This document shows positions 1 to 7,787 of a stretch of 24,963 nt of DNA, piece after piece. This DNA comes from JANXXV01 sp038230275 (GTDB lineage Bacteria; Acidobacteriota; Terriglobia; Bryobacterales; Bryobacteraceae). The position numbers and the translations under genes were made by a program. The stretch lies in assembly GCA_038230275.1 (NCBI GenBank), contig JBBRNO010000097.1, positions 1-24,963 on the forward strand, in the 5' to 3' direction. Positions within the stretch are counted from its first letter, which is position 1, and each line of letters begins with the position of its first letter. The notes under the pieces are model-generated. The model did not search any database and was not told the origin of the DNA. It worked only from the letters and a program-made list of their open reading frames with translations.

Positions 1-829
1 AGAAGTGGAGACCGCCGCCGCAGATCAACACCTCCGCGGTGACGTAATCGGACAATGGGGAGCAGAAGAAGAGGACCGCTCCGGCGGCCTCTTCGACTGA
101 CCCCAGCCGTCCCAACGGGCACTTCGATTTCACTGCGTCCAGAACCGCGGGCTGCACACCTACAGGAATCTGGCGGCCTTTCACTTCGATGGTCGCGCCC
201 TGCTTCGCCAGCGCTTGGGTGAGGCGCGTTTCAATCAATCCGAAGCCCACCGCATTCACGTTCACGTTATAGCGGCCCCACTCCTTCGCCATGGTCCGCG
301 TCAGCCCGAGCACGCCGGACTTCCCGGAGGAGTATCCCGCCTGCCCTGGATTGCCATCCGTTCCGGCAATGGAGGTGATGTTCACCACCTTCCGCATCAC
401 CCGCACGCCCTGTAGAATCTCTTGCTTGGCGGCCTCCCGAATGTATCCGGAGGCCGCGCGCAAGATACGAAACGGAGCCACCAGATGAATATCCAGCATC
501 GCCTGAAACTGTTCGTCGGTGGTCTTCTGAATTACGTTGTCCCAGGTATAGCCCGCATTGTTGACGATGATGTCCACGCTGCGAAACGAAGCCAATGTGG
601 CGTCCACCAGTTGCTGTGGAAACGCAGACGCCGTAACGTCGCCCGCCAGACTGGTGGCGTTTCCGCCGGCCGAGCGGATATCGGCAGCAGTTTCGTCCGC
701 CGCCGCGGCATCCAGATCGTTAACCATCACCGCCGCGCCGGCCGCGCCAAGTTGACGCGCGATGGCCCGTCCAATTCCCCGCCCCGCGCCGGTAATCAAA
801 GCTGTCTTGTCCGTTAGTGTGATGTGCAT
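1..829 (-). CDS. SDR-family oxidoreductase (FabG-like), 3' end outside window
   Basis: This is a short-chain dehydrogenase/reductase, a cytosolic NAD(P)H-dependent enzyme; the substrate cannot be told from sequence. About 276 codons are visible and the stop lies beyond the left edge. The Rossmann dinucleotide motif TGAGRGIG is at residues 13-20, NNAG at 90-93, and the catalytic set is Ser153 (NITSIAG), Tyr166 and Lys170 (YSSGK). A C-terminal DYVTAEVLICGGG stretch resembles the last strand of FabG-type SDRs, so little is missing. The ATG at 829 lies 16 bases inside the end of the upstream threonine aldolase gene, which implies translational coupling in the cyaY-hemW-aldolase operon. The family call is secure. 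3-oxoacyl-ACP reductase is a common annotation for such proteins, but fatty-acid synthesis is not supported by the neighbours. Confidence 0.9.
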   Translation of the reverse strand, partial: MHITLTDKTALITGAGRGIGRAIARQLGAAGAAVMVNDLDAAAADETAADIRSAGGNATSLAGDVTASAFPQQLVDATLASFRSVDIIVNNAGYTWDNVIQKTTDEQFQAMLDIHLVAPFRILRAASGYIREAAKQEILQGVRVMRKVVNITSIAGTDGNPGQAGYSSGKSGVLGLTRTMAKEWGRYNVNVNAVGFGLIETRLTQALAKQGATIEVKGRQIPVGVQPAVLDAVKSKCPLGRLGSVEEAAGAVLFFCSPLSDYVTAEVLICGGGLHF

Positions 830-1845
830 ACTTCCCGCAATATCGCTGCCGCCTCAACACACATTGCAAGGGTGACATCGTAGTGAGTCACCATGCGCAT
901 GTGCGTGGATCCAACACCATTCGATAACACGCCGCGGCGCTTCAACTCTGCACTGATGGTCCGCGAATCCGCGTGCGTGCCGGTGATATCGAAGATGATA
1001 ATGTTCGTCTTGACGCGCCTTGGATCAAGCGAAATACCCGGTATCGCGGCGATGGATTCCGCCAGTAGTTTGGCATTCACATGATCTTCGGGCAGTCTGG
1101 CCGGCATCTCTTCCAGAGCAATCAAACCGGCCGCAGCCAGCACGCCCGCCTGACGCATGCCGCCGCCCAGTCGCTTTCGATAGAGACGCCCGCGATCCAT
1201 CGCCTCCTGCGTCCCTGCCAGCATGGAACCCACCGGTGCGCCCAGCGCTTTCGACAGGCAGAACGTCACCGTATCCACCTTTGCGACAACTTCTTTCACC
1301 GGAATTCCAAGCGCGGCCGCCGCGTTGAACACCCGCGCGCCGTCCATGTGCACAGGCAGACCCAACTCATGAGCGCGGTCGCAGACGTCGTTCAAAACAT
1401 CCATCGGATACACCGTGCCGCCAGCCATATTGTGCGTGTTTTCCAAATGAACCAGCCCGGTGGGCGCAGCGTGTGGACCCAGCGGCCGGATTGCCTTGCG
1501 GATATGTTCCCAGTGCAAGATGCCGTCATCCCCAGCTATCGCACGCGGGACACAGCCGCAAAACCAGGCGATCATGGCGAGTTCGTAGTTCAACACATGG
1601 CCGCGCGCCTCGCAGATTACTTCCTGCCCGTGCTGCGTGTGGATCTTTACGCCGATGTTGTTGCCCATGGTGCCCGTGGGAACAAACAGCGCGGCTTCTT
1701 TTCCGCAGATCTCCGCGGCGCGCTCCTCCAGCCGGTTTACGGTTGGGTCTTCGCCGTAAACATCATCACCCACTTCAGCAGCAGCCATCGCGGCGCGCAT
1801 GGCGGCCGTGGGTTTCGTTACAGTGTCGCTTCGCAGATCAATCAT
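814..1845 (-). CDS. ltaE: low-specificity L-threonine aldolase
   Basis: This is a PLP-dependent aldolase of the beta-eliminating-lyase/threonine aldolase family, which splits L-threonine or L-allo-threonine into glycine and acetaldehyde in the cytosol. The 343-residue length is normal. It opens with the family signature MIDLRSDTVTKPT, has HMDGAR with the PLP-pyridine Asp168, and the Schiff-base lysine is Lys199 in FCLSKALGAPVGS. The ATG overlaps the hemW stop codon by one base (TGATG) and the 3' end overlaps the SDR gene by 16 bases. It therefore belongs to a translationally coupled operon. Its glycine product could feed one-carbon metabolism, but the sequence gives no direct link to the heme and iron genes upstream. 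Confidence 0.93.
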   Translation of the reverse strand: MIDLRSDTVTKPTAAMRAAMAAAEVGDDVYGEDPTVNRLEERAAEICGKEAALFVPTGTMGNNIGVKIHTQHGQEVICEARGHVLNYELAMIAWFCGCVPRAIAGDDGILHWEHIRKAIRPLGPHAAPTGLVHLENTHNMAGGTVYPMDVLNDVCDRAHELGLPVHMDGARVFNAAAALGIPVKEVVAKVDTVTFCLSKALGAPVGSMLAGTQEAMDRGRLYRKRLGGGMRQAGVLAAAGLIALEEMPARLPEDHVNAKLLAESIAAIPGISLDPRRVKTNIIIFDITGTHADSRTISAELKRRGVLSNGVGSTHMRMVTHYDVTLAMCVEAAAILREVCTSH

Positions 1846-2945
1846 CAGTTCACAAATTCCTGGAAAATTTCATTAGAGAGCAGCACCCCCGCGCCCGTCA
1901 ATCGCAACAACGCGCCATCCCTTTCAAGCAAGCCATCTTTGACGAAGCGGTCAATGGGTTTTGCAAAGCGCAGCCATTCTTCGGCGCGCGGTTCAATGCC
2001 ATGCAGCAACCGCAATCCTACGAAAAAGCGCTCCTGCTCTAATTTCGCGATAGTGGTTTCGCTTCGCGGAGACGTACCGGCCTTTGCACAGTCGACGTAT
2101 TGCTGCGCCGTTTCCACATTGCCAGTGCGCCTTTCGCCATCGAAGGAATGCGCGTCCGCACCGAACCCCACGTACGGATGCAACAGCCAATACTTCAGGT
2201 TGTGATGCGACTCCATTCCCTTCCGCGCGAAGTTCGAAATCTCGTAGCGAGAAATGCCCATGGTGGCCAGACGCTCCACTGCGATCCCATACATTTCCGC
2301 CATGGCATCATCTGTAGGCATAGCGGCCGCACCGTAGCGGCCACCGCCCTGCAGAATTTCGAAGCCGAGACGGCTGTCCTCGTCTACCTCGAACAGATAG
2401 ACCGATACGTGCGGCGGGGCGAGGCGCTCAATCCAATCGAGCGATTCGTGCCAACTGCGCACGGTTTGCCCCGGCATGCCGGCAATCAGATCCAGATTGA
2501 TGTTAGCGATCCCGCTGGAACGCAGCAGCGCGCAATCGGCTTCGACGATTGCGGCATCGTGCTTGCGTCCGGTGCGGGACAATTCCGCCGTATCGAACGA
2601 CTGCACGCCCAGGCTGACGCGGTTGATTCCAGCCGCCTGCCAGGCCGCGACATTCGGCGGATTCAGCGTGCCGGGCGCAGCCTCCATGGTGGCCTCTTTC
2701 CAAGGCCGCCCTGGAATCGCGTGCAACAGGGATGCCAGTGCGGCGGCATCCATTTGACTGGGAGTTCCGCCCCCGAGATAGACGGTGTCTGGAGCTTCCA
2801 CCCACGGATGCTGATTGATCTCAGCCCGAAGCGCAGCCACATACTCGACTTCCAGCGCACGCGGAAACACGCCGGATGCGAAATTGCAAAACGAGCATTT
2901 CTGCGCGCAGAACGGATAAGAGATGTAGACGCCGGCTTGTGCCAT
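1845..2945 (-). CDS. hemW: radical SAM heme chaperone HemW (coproporphyrinogen oxidase-like)
   Basis: This is a radical S-adenosylmethionine protein of the HemN/HemW family. The 4Fe-4S/SAM cysteines Cys13, Cys17 and Cys20 form CAQKCSFC (CxxxCxxC), followed by the SAM-binding LGGGTPSQM segment. The C-terminal half has YEISNFA and HHNLKYW, which match the HemW signature. The length of 366 residues and the short N-terminus before the first cysteine favour HemW, the heme-binding chaperone, over true oxygen-independent coproporphyrinogen oxidase HemN (about 450 residues with an N-terminal extension). The ATG overlaps the frataxin stop codon (TAATG) and its own stop overlaps the aldolase start. The pairing with a frataxin homologue puts two iron/heme-handling proteins in one transcript. 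Confidence 0.9.
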   Translation of the reverse strand: MAQAGVYISYPFCAQKCSFCNFASGVFPRALEVEYVAALRAEINQHPWVEAPDTVYLGGGTPSQMDAAALASLLHAIPGRPWKEATMEAAPGTLNPPNVAAWQAAGINRVSLGVQSFDTAELSRTGRKHDAAIVEADCALLRSSGIANINLDLIAGMPGQTVRSWHESLDWIERLAPPHVSVYLFEVDEDSRLGFEILQGGGRYGAAAMPTDDAMAEMYGIAVERLATMGISRYEISNFARKGMESHHNLKYWLLHPYVGFGADAHSFDGERRTGNVETAQQYVDCAKAGTSPRSETTIAKLEQERFFVGLRLLHGIEPRAEEWLRFAKPIDRFVKDGLLERDGALLRLTGAGVLLSNEIFQEFVN

Positions 2946-3268
2946 TACAGCTCGATGTGTTGATTGATTTGCTGGCTAACCGCCGCGGCCATCAATTCCT
3001 TCAACGTTTGTCCGGAGCCGGGAAGTACAAACGCCATCCGCTGTGGATCCCAGTCGAGTTTGTAGCTCTTGGAATGCGCCGAGACCCAAATTTGCCGCAC
3101 CGGAGTGTTCGGACTGACCACAAATTTCGCCGGCGGATCTTCGAATTCCACCGTCAAAGCGCCGCCGAAGTCCGTTTCAAAATCGTGTTCGTCGGACGCC
3201 AGACCCAGCGCATTGTATAGACTGGTTAGAGATTCATCGGCGCGGAGTTTAAATTCCTGTTCGTCCAT
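2945..3268 (-). CDS. cyaY: frataxin-like iron-binding protein CyaY
   Basis: This small acidic cytosolic protein is of the frataxin/CyaY family, which binds iron and modulates iron-sulfur cluster assembly. The 107 residues counted from ATG 3268 match bacterial CyaY length. A TTG 15 bases upstream would give a five-residue extension, but the ATG is preferred because the protein then begins MDEQEF at the expected place for helix 1. Recognisable parts are the acidic first helix (DEQEFKLRADESL), an acidic strand ending in GALTVEFED, the conserved TPVRQIWVSA strand, and the KLDWD segment before the C-terminal helix. It is the first gene of the operon and its stop codon overlaps the hemW start. It is divergent from bshC across 67 bases. 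Bacillithiol is known to support Fe-S cluster delivery in Firmicutes, so the neighbourhood makes functional sense, though that link is inference here. Confidence 0.85.
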   Translation of the reverse strand: MDEQEFKLRADESLTSLYNALGLASDEHDFETDFGGALTVEFEDPPAKFVVSPNTPVRQIWVSAHSKSYKLDWDPQRMAFVLPGSGQTLKELMAAAVSQQINQHIEL

Positions 3269-3335
3269 GATTGAAGTTAACAAACTTTCGTATCTTTCGT
3301 CCGTCTTAATTCATCTGATAACCTTGGACCATTGA

Positions 3336-4883
3336 ATGGAAATCGCCTGTCTTCGACATACAGAACTGCCGAACGCCTCCAGGCTGTTTACCGATTTCCT
3401 ATATCACTATGACCGCGTGCAGCGGTTTTACGCGTTGCAAGGTACTGCCGGCCAATACCCGCCGGAGCGCCGCGCGGCCTTGGTGGCTGCCCTACGGGAA
3501 CAAAACCCCGGCAATCCCGCGCTGGAAGTGCTGGCCCAGCCCGAAGCTGTAGCGTACGTAACCGGGCAACAGGTGGGTCTGTTTTCCGGACCCGCGTACA
3601 CCATCTATAAAGCGCTGACCGCGGTCCGTCTGGCTGCCGAATCTACCAAGAACGGGAAGCCCGCCGTGGCCATATTCTGGCTGGCCACAGAGGACCACGA
3701 TTTCGCGGAAGTGAACCATGCCTGGGCTTTTGATTCCGCCATGCAGCCGGCGCAATTTCAAGTGGACGGACACCTGGGCCTGGAACGGCCAGTGGGCGAT
3801 ATACCGATTCCCGCATGGCCGCTGGCTGAATTGCGGGCGTCCATGGCGGGCTTTCCGTTTGGCGACGATGTGATGCGGCTTGTGGAATCCAGTTACGTTC
3901 CGGGCGCGACCATGGGCGACGCGTTCCGAGCGCTGGTTGAAAAGATCCTCGGCCGTTTTGGCCTGCTGTTTATCGACCCGCTGAAGCCCGCCATACGGAA
4001 ACTGGCGGCTCCCTTTCTCAGCCGCGCCATTGAGAACGCGCCGGAACTGACTGACCTGTTGCTTGCCCGGAATAAGGAATTGGAAGCGGCCGGGTATCAC
4101 GCGCAAGTCCACGTGGAGGCGAAGACCTCGCTTTTCTTCCTGCTGGACAAAGGGCGCCGCATCGCCCTGCGCCGTAGCGAGGGTCTGTACACGGCGAAAG
4201 ATCGAAAATATTCCGGAGAACAGCTGAAGGAGTTGGCGCAGCAGATCTCACCAAACGCGCTGCTGCGGCCCGTGCTTCAGGATTACATGATTCCGACTGC
4301 AGCCTATGTTGGCGGGCCCGCGGAGCTGGCGTATTTCGCGCAATCGGAAGTGATCTACCAGGCGTTGCTGGGCTACATGCCGCGCCTTGTTTCGCGCAGT
4401 GGCTTCACCATCTTTGACAGCCACACTGCAAAATTGATGGATCGCTACGGCTTGCAGCTCAAGGATCTGTTTCACGGGGAGGCGGAATTCCGGGAGCGCC
4501 TGGCCGCACGGCTGGTCCCGCCCGAACTGGCGCAGCAATTCGCGCATGCGAAAGGGGAAGCGGCGGAGCTATTGCAGCAGCTGCAAAAAAGCGTCACATC
4601 CTTCGATGGCACGCTTGGCGACGCACTAGCGAAGAGCCAGACGAAAATCCTCTATCAACTGTCAAAATCCGAAGCGAAGGTGGCCCGTGAAACCATGCGC
4701 CGCAATGCGCGCGCGGCAGGTGACGCGGACTACTTGTATGCGGCACTCATGCCCCACAAGCATCTGCAGGAACGCTTCTACAGCATTCTTCCATTCCTGG
4801 CGCAGAATGGCCCGGAGTTGGTTGACCGCGTGTACGAAGAAGTAAAGCTTGACTGCCCGGATCACATCCTGCTCACCGTGTAA
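3336..4883 (+). CDS. bshC: BshC, putative cysteine ligase of bacillithiol synthesis
   Basis: This cytosolic enzyme adds cysteine to glucosaminyl-malate in the last step of bacillithiol synthesis. The 515 residues fit the family (about 540 in Bacillus). An N-terminal MEIACLRHTELPNASRLFTDFL leads into the Rossmann-like core, which contains VTGQQVGLFSGPAYTIYKALTA and the strongly conserved WLATEDHDFAEVNH motif. Further on are YVGGPAELAYFAQ and a long helical coiled-coil-like region at residues about 385-475. The C-terminus ends LLTV, directly encoded by the first unit of a triplicated 17-bp repeat. bshA and bshB are not in this window. The gene is divergent from cyaY and is followed 55 bases later by the HpcH-type aldolase on the same strand. 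Confidence 0.93.
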   Translation: MEIACLRHTELPNASRLFTDFLYHYDRVQRFYALQGTAGQYPPERRAALVAALREQNPGNPALEVLAQPEAVAYVTGQQVGLFSGPAYTIYKALTAVRLAAESTKNGKPAVAIFWLATEDHDFAEVNHAWAFDSAMQPAQFQVDGHLGLERPVGDIPIPAWPLAELRASMAGFPFGDDVMRLVESSYVPGATMGDAFRALVEKILGRFGLLFIDPLKPAIRKLAAPFLSRAIENAPELTDLLLARNKELEAAGYHAQVHVEAKTSLFFLLDKGRRIALRRSEGLYTAKDRKYSGEQLKELAQQISPNALLRPVLQDYMIPTAAYVGGPAELAYFAQSEVIYQALLGYMPRLVSRSGFTIFDSHTAKLMDRYGLQLKDLFHGEAEFRERLAARLVPPELAQQFAHAKGEAAELLQQLQKSVTSFDGTLGDALAKSQTKILYQLSKSEAKVARETMRRNARAAGDADYLYAALMPHKHLQERFYSILPFLAQNGPELVDRVYEEVKLDCPDHILLTV

Positions 4884-4918
4884 GCCTGCTCACCGTGTAA
4901 GCCTGCTCGCCGTGTAAG
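4868..4918 (+). repeat. three tandem copies of a 17-bp unit over the bshC stop
   Basis: The unit CCTGCTCACCGTGTAAG occurs at 4868-4884, 4885-4901 and, with a single A-to-G change, 4902-4918. The first unit encodes the last codons of bshC and its TAA stop, so the stop codon has been copied twice into the intergenic space. It looks like a recent slippage or tandem-duplication product. There are no spacers, so it is not a CRISPR array. Confidence 0.95.
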
Positions 4919-4938
4919 ATAGTGAGTTCAACTCTCTT

Positions 4939-5703
4939 ATGCGTACTAACCCCGTAAAGCAGGCCCTGGCCGCTGGTCAGGTACAACTCGGATGTGCTTT
5001 GGCACAGCTCCGTTCCCAAGAAGTAGCCCGGATTCTGGCAGCGGCCGGCTTTCATTGGGCGTTCGTCGATATGGAGCATGGCGGCTTCGATTATGAAACC
5101 GTCCAGGACATCTGCCGGATTTCCTCTTATGTCGGATTCGCGCCCATTGTGCGGGTGCCCGACATGCAATATCCGTTGGTTGCGCGCGCACTGGATTGCG
5201 GCAGCGCCGGCATCATCTTCCCGCGCGTGGAATCGGCGGAGCTGCTTGAGAAAGCCATCAGCTGGACGAAATTTCCGCCGGAAGGCATCCGTGGCTTCGG
5301 CTTGCAAACGATGCATGTGGACTACGAGCAGGCAACCATTCCGCAAATCCTGGCGCATATGAACGAGAATCTTCTCGTCGTGCTGCAGATCGAAACGGCC
5401 CTGGGTGTGGAGATCCGCGAAGAATTGCTGGCCGTGCCGGGAATCGATGCGGTGTTGATTGGACCGGTGGACCTTTCGATATCCCTGGGGTGCCCTGGCG
5501 ATTTCATGAACCCCAAGATGGTGGAGGCGATGGAGGCGGTACGCGATACCTGCGTCCGGCGCGGCATCGCTCCGGGCACGCAGACCAGAAATCTGGCCCT
5601 GGCGAAGTTCTGGCGCGAACGCGGCATGCGGTTTCTTGGATGCAGCAGTGAAACGGGGATGATGTTGGAGAAGGCGACCGAGATTACGAACGCTTTGAAG
5701 TAA
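4939..5703 (+). CDS. HpcH/HpaI-family class II aldolase
   Basis: This is a metal-dependent pyruvate aldolase of the HpcH/HpaI (2,4-dihydroxyhept-2-ene-1,7-dioate aldolase) family, cytosolic. Family members cleave or form 2-keto-3-deoxy acids; the natural substrate here is unknown. The 254 residues are a standard length. Signature segments are FVDMEHGGFDYETV near residue 43, the pyruvate-binding PIVRVPD near residue 70, GIIFPRVESAE, the metal-ligand stretch VVLQIETALG, and VLIGPVDLSISLG near residue 172. The gene begins 55 bases after bshC, just past the 17-bp triplication, and may be co-transcribed with it. It ends at a strong hairpin. No other aromatic-degradation genes are present, so a role in homoprotocatechuate breakdown is not supported. 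Confidence 0.88.
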   Translation: MRTNPVKQALAAGQVQLGCALAQLRSQEVARILAAAGFHWAFVDMEHGGFDYETVQDICRISSYVGFAPIVRVPDMQYPLVARALDCGSAGIIFPRVESAELLEKAISWTKFPPEGIRGFGLQTMHVDYEQATIPQILAHMNENLLVVLQIETALGVEIREELLAVPGIDAVLIGPVDLSISLGCPGDFMNPKMVEAMEAVRDTCVRRGIAPGTQTRNLALAKFWRERGMRFLGCSSETGMMLEKATEITNALK

Positions 5704-5706
5704 CCG

Positions 5707-5733
5707 GGAGGCTACTGCAGCGCAGTGGCCTCC
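5707..5733 (+). terminator. 12-bp-stem hairpin after the aldolase gene
   Basis: Starting three bases after the TAA, GGAGGC-T-ACTGC (5707-5718) pairs with GCAGT-G-GCCTCC (5722-5733) around an AGC loop. All pairs are Watson-Crick except one T-G wobble. No T-run follows on either strand, so it is not a textbook intrinsic terminator. It lies between two convergent reading frames and contains the stop codon of the minus-strand pseudogene, so it could serve both directions. Confidence 0.5.
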
Positions 5734-6152
5734 GCCGATATCTGCGCGATGGAAACTTGCTCCTGGCCGTTCGCCTTTATGGTGATCTTTTGCGCCTTGC
5801 TTTCATGCGGCTTGATGAACTCCGGATCAGTATAAATGCCGGGTTCGATATCTTCCCAGGCATACAGCCGATAGTCGCCAGGCGGCACTCCTTACAGAGT
5901 AAATTGGCCGGTCTGGTCGGTTGTAGTCATCCGATAGAGGTCGCTTCTTTCCACTTTCATGGGGTTTGGCAGCAACGTCACCATGCTGCCGGGTGCAGGT
6001 TGTTGCTTGGCGTCCTGCACAATCCCGCTAATCTGTCCAGACCCTAAGCCGAGCGTAACTTGCACTGCTGCTGCCACACCCGAGCTTAGATCTAACCCGG
6101 TTTCCAATACTTCCTGATCGCCAGAGCGAATGGCCTGCGTTTCGATCGCCCA
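5712..6152 (-). pseudogene. remnant of carboxypeptidase-regulatory-like domain protein, with in-frame stop
   Basis: The minus-strand reading from 6152 starts WAIETQAIRSGDQEVLETG and runs through GQISGIVQDAKQQPAPGSMV, TTTDQTGQFTL, a TAA stop, then GVPPGDYRLYAWEDIEPG and YTDPEFIKPHESKAQKITI in the same frame, ending at TAG 5712. About 145 codons remain. The GxISGxVxDAxxxPxxGxxV and TxxxGxFxLxGxxPGxYxLYAWED pattern is that of the Ig-like carboxypeptidase-regulatory (CarboxypepD_reg) folds found repeatedly in large secreted acidobacterial proteins. The TAA between FTL and GVPPGDY is probably a CAA-to-TAA nonsense mutation. A TAG bounds the 5' side and there is no start codon or signal peptide, so most of the N-terminal part is gone. 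I treat it as a decayed 3' fragment of a larger secreted protein gene. Confidence 0.8.
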
Positions 6153-6269
6153 CTAAACTATTAAATCGCAAGATGCACCAACCTGGTTTTGCCAATTCCC
6201 AACGCGGGGAATTTTAATTTTCGCTAAAGGGATATTATGGATTCGTGCTGGAATGAAAGAGCCGGAAGA

Positions 6270-6358
6270 TGGTGGCTGAGGAGGGGGTCGAACCCTCATG
6301 CCCAGTGAAGGACGACAGATTTTGAGTCTGTTGCGTATGCCAGTTTCGCCACTCAGCC
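6270..6358 (-). tRNA. tRNA-Leu (anticodon CAA)
   Basis: On the minus strand a complete type II tRNA folds. The acceptor is GGCTGAG (6358-6352) pairing with CTCAGCC (6280-6274), then discriminator A and an encoded CCA. The T-arm GAGGG-TTCGACC-CCCTC is perfect. The anticodon stem ACAGA/TCTGT encloses a CTCAAAA loop with anticodon CAA, which reads UUG, and a long variable arm follows as expected for leucine. It lies 41 bases from the divergent sulfatase start and its 3' end faces the pseudogene. Confidence 0.95.
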
Positions 6359-6399
6359 GGAGTGCCGATCACCATTGTAACGCAACGTCCGCGAATCTC

Positions 6400-7785
6400 A
6401 TGAATCGAAGACAATTTCTCTGCGGCATCACCGCAACAGCACTCGCACAGCAGCCCGCCAAGAAGCCCAACGTGCTGGTGATCCTGACCGACGATCAGCG
6501 CTTCGACACGCTCCACGCAGTAAATAATCCAGATATCCGAACTCCCAACATGGACCGGCTGGTGGCGCGCGGAGTTACGTTCACCGAAGCGCACATCATG
6601 GGCGGCAGCATCCCGGCAGTCTGTGCGCCAAGCCGGGGAATGATGCTTACCGGGCAGACGTTGTTTCATGTCACCGACAACATCATCCTTCCAAACCCCG
6701 CCCGTGCGCGTCCGTTCGATCTGTATCCGGAATTGTTCCGCAGAGCCGGCTATAACACCTTCGCCACCGGCAAATGGCACAACGGGCCTGTGCTATTCCA
6801 ACGATGCTTCGCCGATGGCGACAACATTTTCTTCGGCGGCATGGCGGATCATCTGCACACTCCGGTGTTTCATTACGATCCCTCCGGCAAGTATGACGAA
6901 CGCAAAATGCGGGAAGCTCCGAAGTTTTCGAGTGAGGCCTTCACCGATTCGGCTGTCGGATTTCTGAAACGGCAGAAGAACGCCGCAAAGCCGTTCCTGT
7001 TGTATCTGGCCTACACCGCGCCGCATGATCCGCGCATGGCTCCTGCGCGATTCAAAGATTCCTACCCCGCCAGCACCATGAAGGTGCCGCTGAATTTCCT
7101 GCCGCAGCATCCCTTTGACAACGGCGAGCTCAAGGTCCGGGATGAACTGCTGGCTCCGTTCCCGCGAACGCGCGAAGATGTGCAGGAGCATCTCTCGGAC
7201 TACTACGCCATGATCACCGAAGTGGACGAACAGATCGGCCGCGTGCTGGATGCGCTGGAGGCATCGGGGCACGGCCACAACACGGTGCTGGTCTTTGCCG
7301 GCGACAATGGACTCGCCGTGGGCCAGCACGGCTTGATGGGCAAGCAGAATCTCTACGATCACAGCGTGCGCGTACCGCTGGTGATTAGTGGTCCGGGCCT
7401 TGCACCCAACACGCGGCGCAACGATCTCTGTTACATCTCCGATATGGCGCCCACGCTGCTGCAACTGGCCGGGTTGCCCGTTCCAAAAACGATGGAGACG
7501 CAAAGCCTGGTGGGAGGGACACCGCAGCGGGACTCTCTATTCTTCGCCTATCGCAACGTGCAGCGCGGCCTCTGTACAGACCGCTACAAGCTGATTCAGT
7601 ACAATGCCAAGGGTGTGAAGAATACCCAACTCTTCGACTTGCGGAACGATCCGCTGGAGCAGTTCAACCTGGCCGCCGGCGCGGAACACCAAGCTACGGT
7701 TCGCGAGTTGAATGCGAAGTTGAAAACGTGGATGCGGAAAATTGACGATCCCGCGGACCTGGATTCGGATCGTTGGAGGGTGTGA
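6400..7785 (+). CDS. secreted sulfatase, Cys-type (formylglycine-dependent)
   Basis: This is an arylsulfatase-family hydrolase that removes sulfate esters, probably from polysaccharides or other organic sulfates; the exact substrate is unknown. The start chosen at 6400 gives an N-terminus MNRRQFLCGITATALA, a Tat-like twin-arginine signal. An upstream in-frame ATG at 6298 would read through the tRNA gene and is rejected. The metal-binding VLVILTDDQR motif is at residues 25-34. The signature CAPSR places Cys75 as the residue oxidised to formylglycine, followed by GMMLTG. ATGKWHNG, APHDPR and VFAGDNGLAVGQHG supply further active-site residues. The length of 461 residues is normal. No sulfatase-maturing enzyme is visible in the window. 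The stop codon is two bases before the start of the serine hydrolase gene, so the pair forms an operon. Confidence 0.93.
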   Translation: MNRRQFLCGITATALAQQPAKKPNVLVILTDDQRFDTLHAVNNPDIRTPNMDRLVARGVTFTEAHIMGGSIPAVCAPSRGMMLTGQTLFHVTDNIILPNPARARPFDLYPELFRRAGYNTFATGKWHNGPVLFQRCFADGDNIFFGGMADHLHTPVFHYDPSGKYDERKMREAPKFSSEAFTDSAVGFLKRQKNAAKPFLLYLAYTAPHDPRMAPARFKDSYPASTMKVPLNFLPQHPFDNGELKVRDELLAPFPRTREDVQEHLSDYYAMITEVDEQIGRVLDALEASGHGHNTVLVFAGDNGLAVGQHGLMGKQNLYDHSVRVPLVISGPGLAPNTRRNDLCYISDMAPTLLQLAGLPVPKTMETQSLVGGTPQRDSLFFAYRNVQRGLCTDRYKLIQYNAKGVKNTQLFDLRNDPLEQFNLAAGAEHQATVRELNAKLKTWMRKIDDPADLDSDRWRV

Positions 7786-7787
7786 AA

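Noticed and set aside
4868..4918. CRISPR-like repeats.
   Set aside because: The three 17-bp units are directly abutting with no spacers and lie over a stop codon; they are a simple tandem duplication.
6270..6358. tRNA-Leu as an integration site for a mobile element.
   Set aside because: No integrase and no repeated tRNA 3' end were seen nearby; the adjacent pseudogene alone is not evidence of integration.
6298..6399. Earlier ATG for the sulfatase gene.
   Set aside because: It would place coding sequence across the tRNA-Leu gene, and the Tat-like signal begins exactly at ATG 6400.
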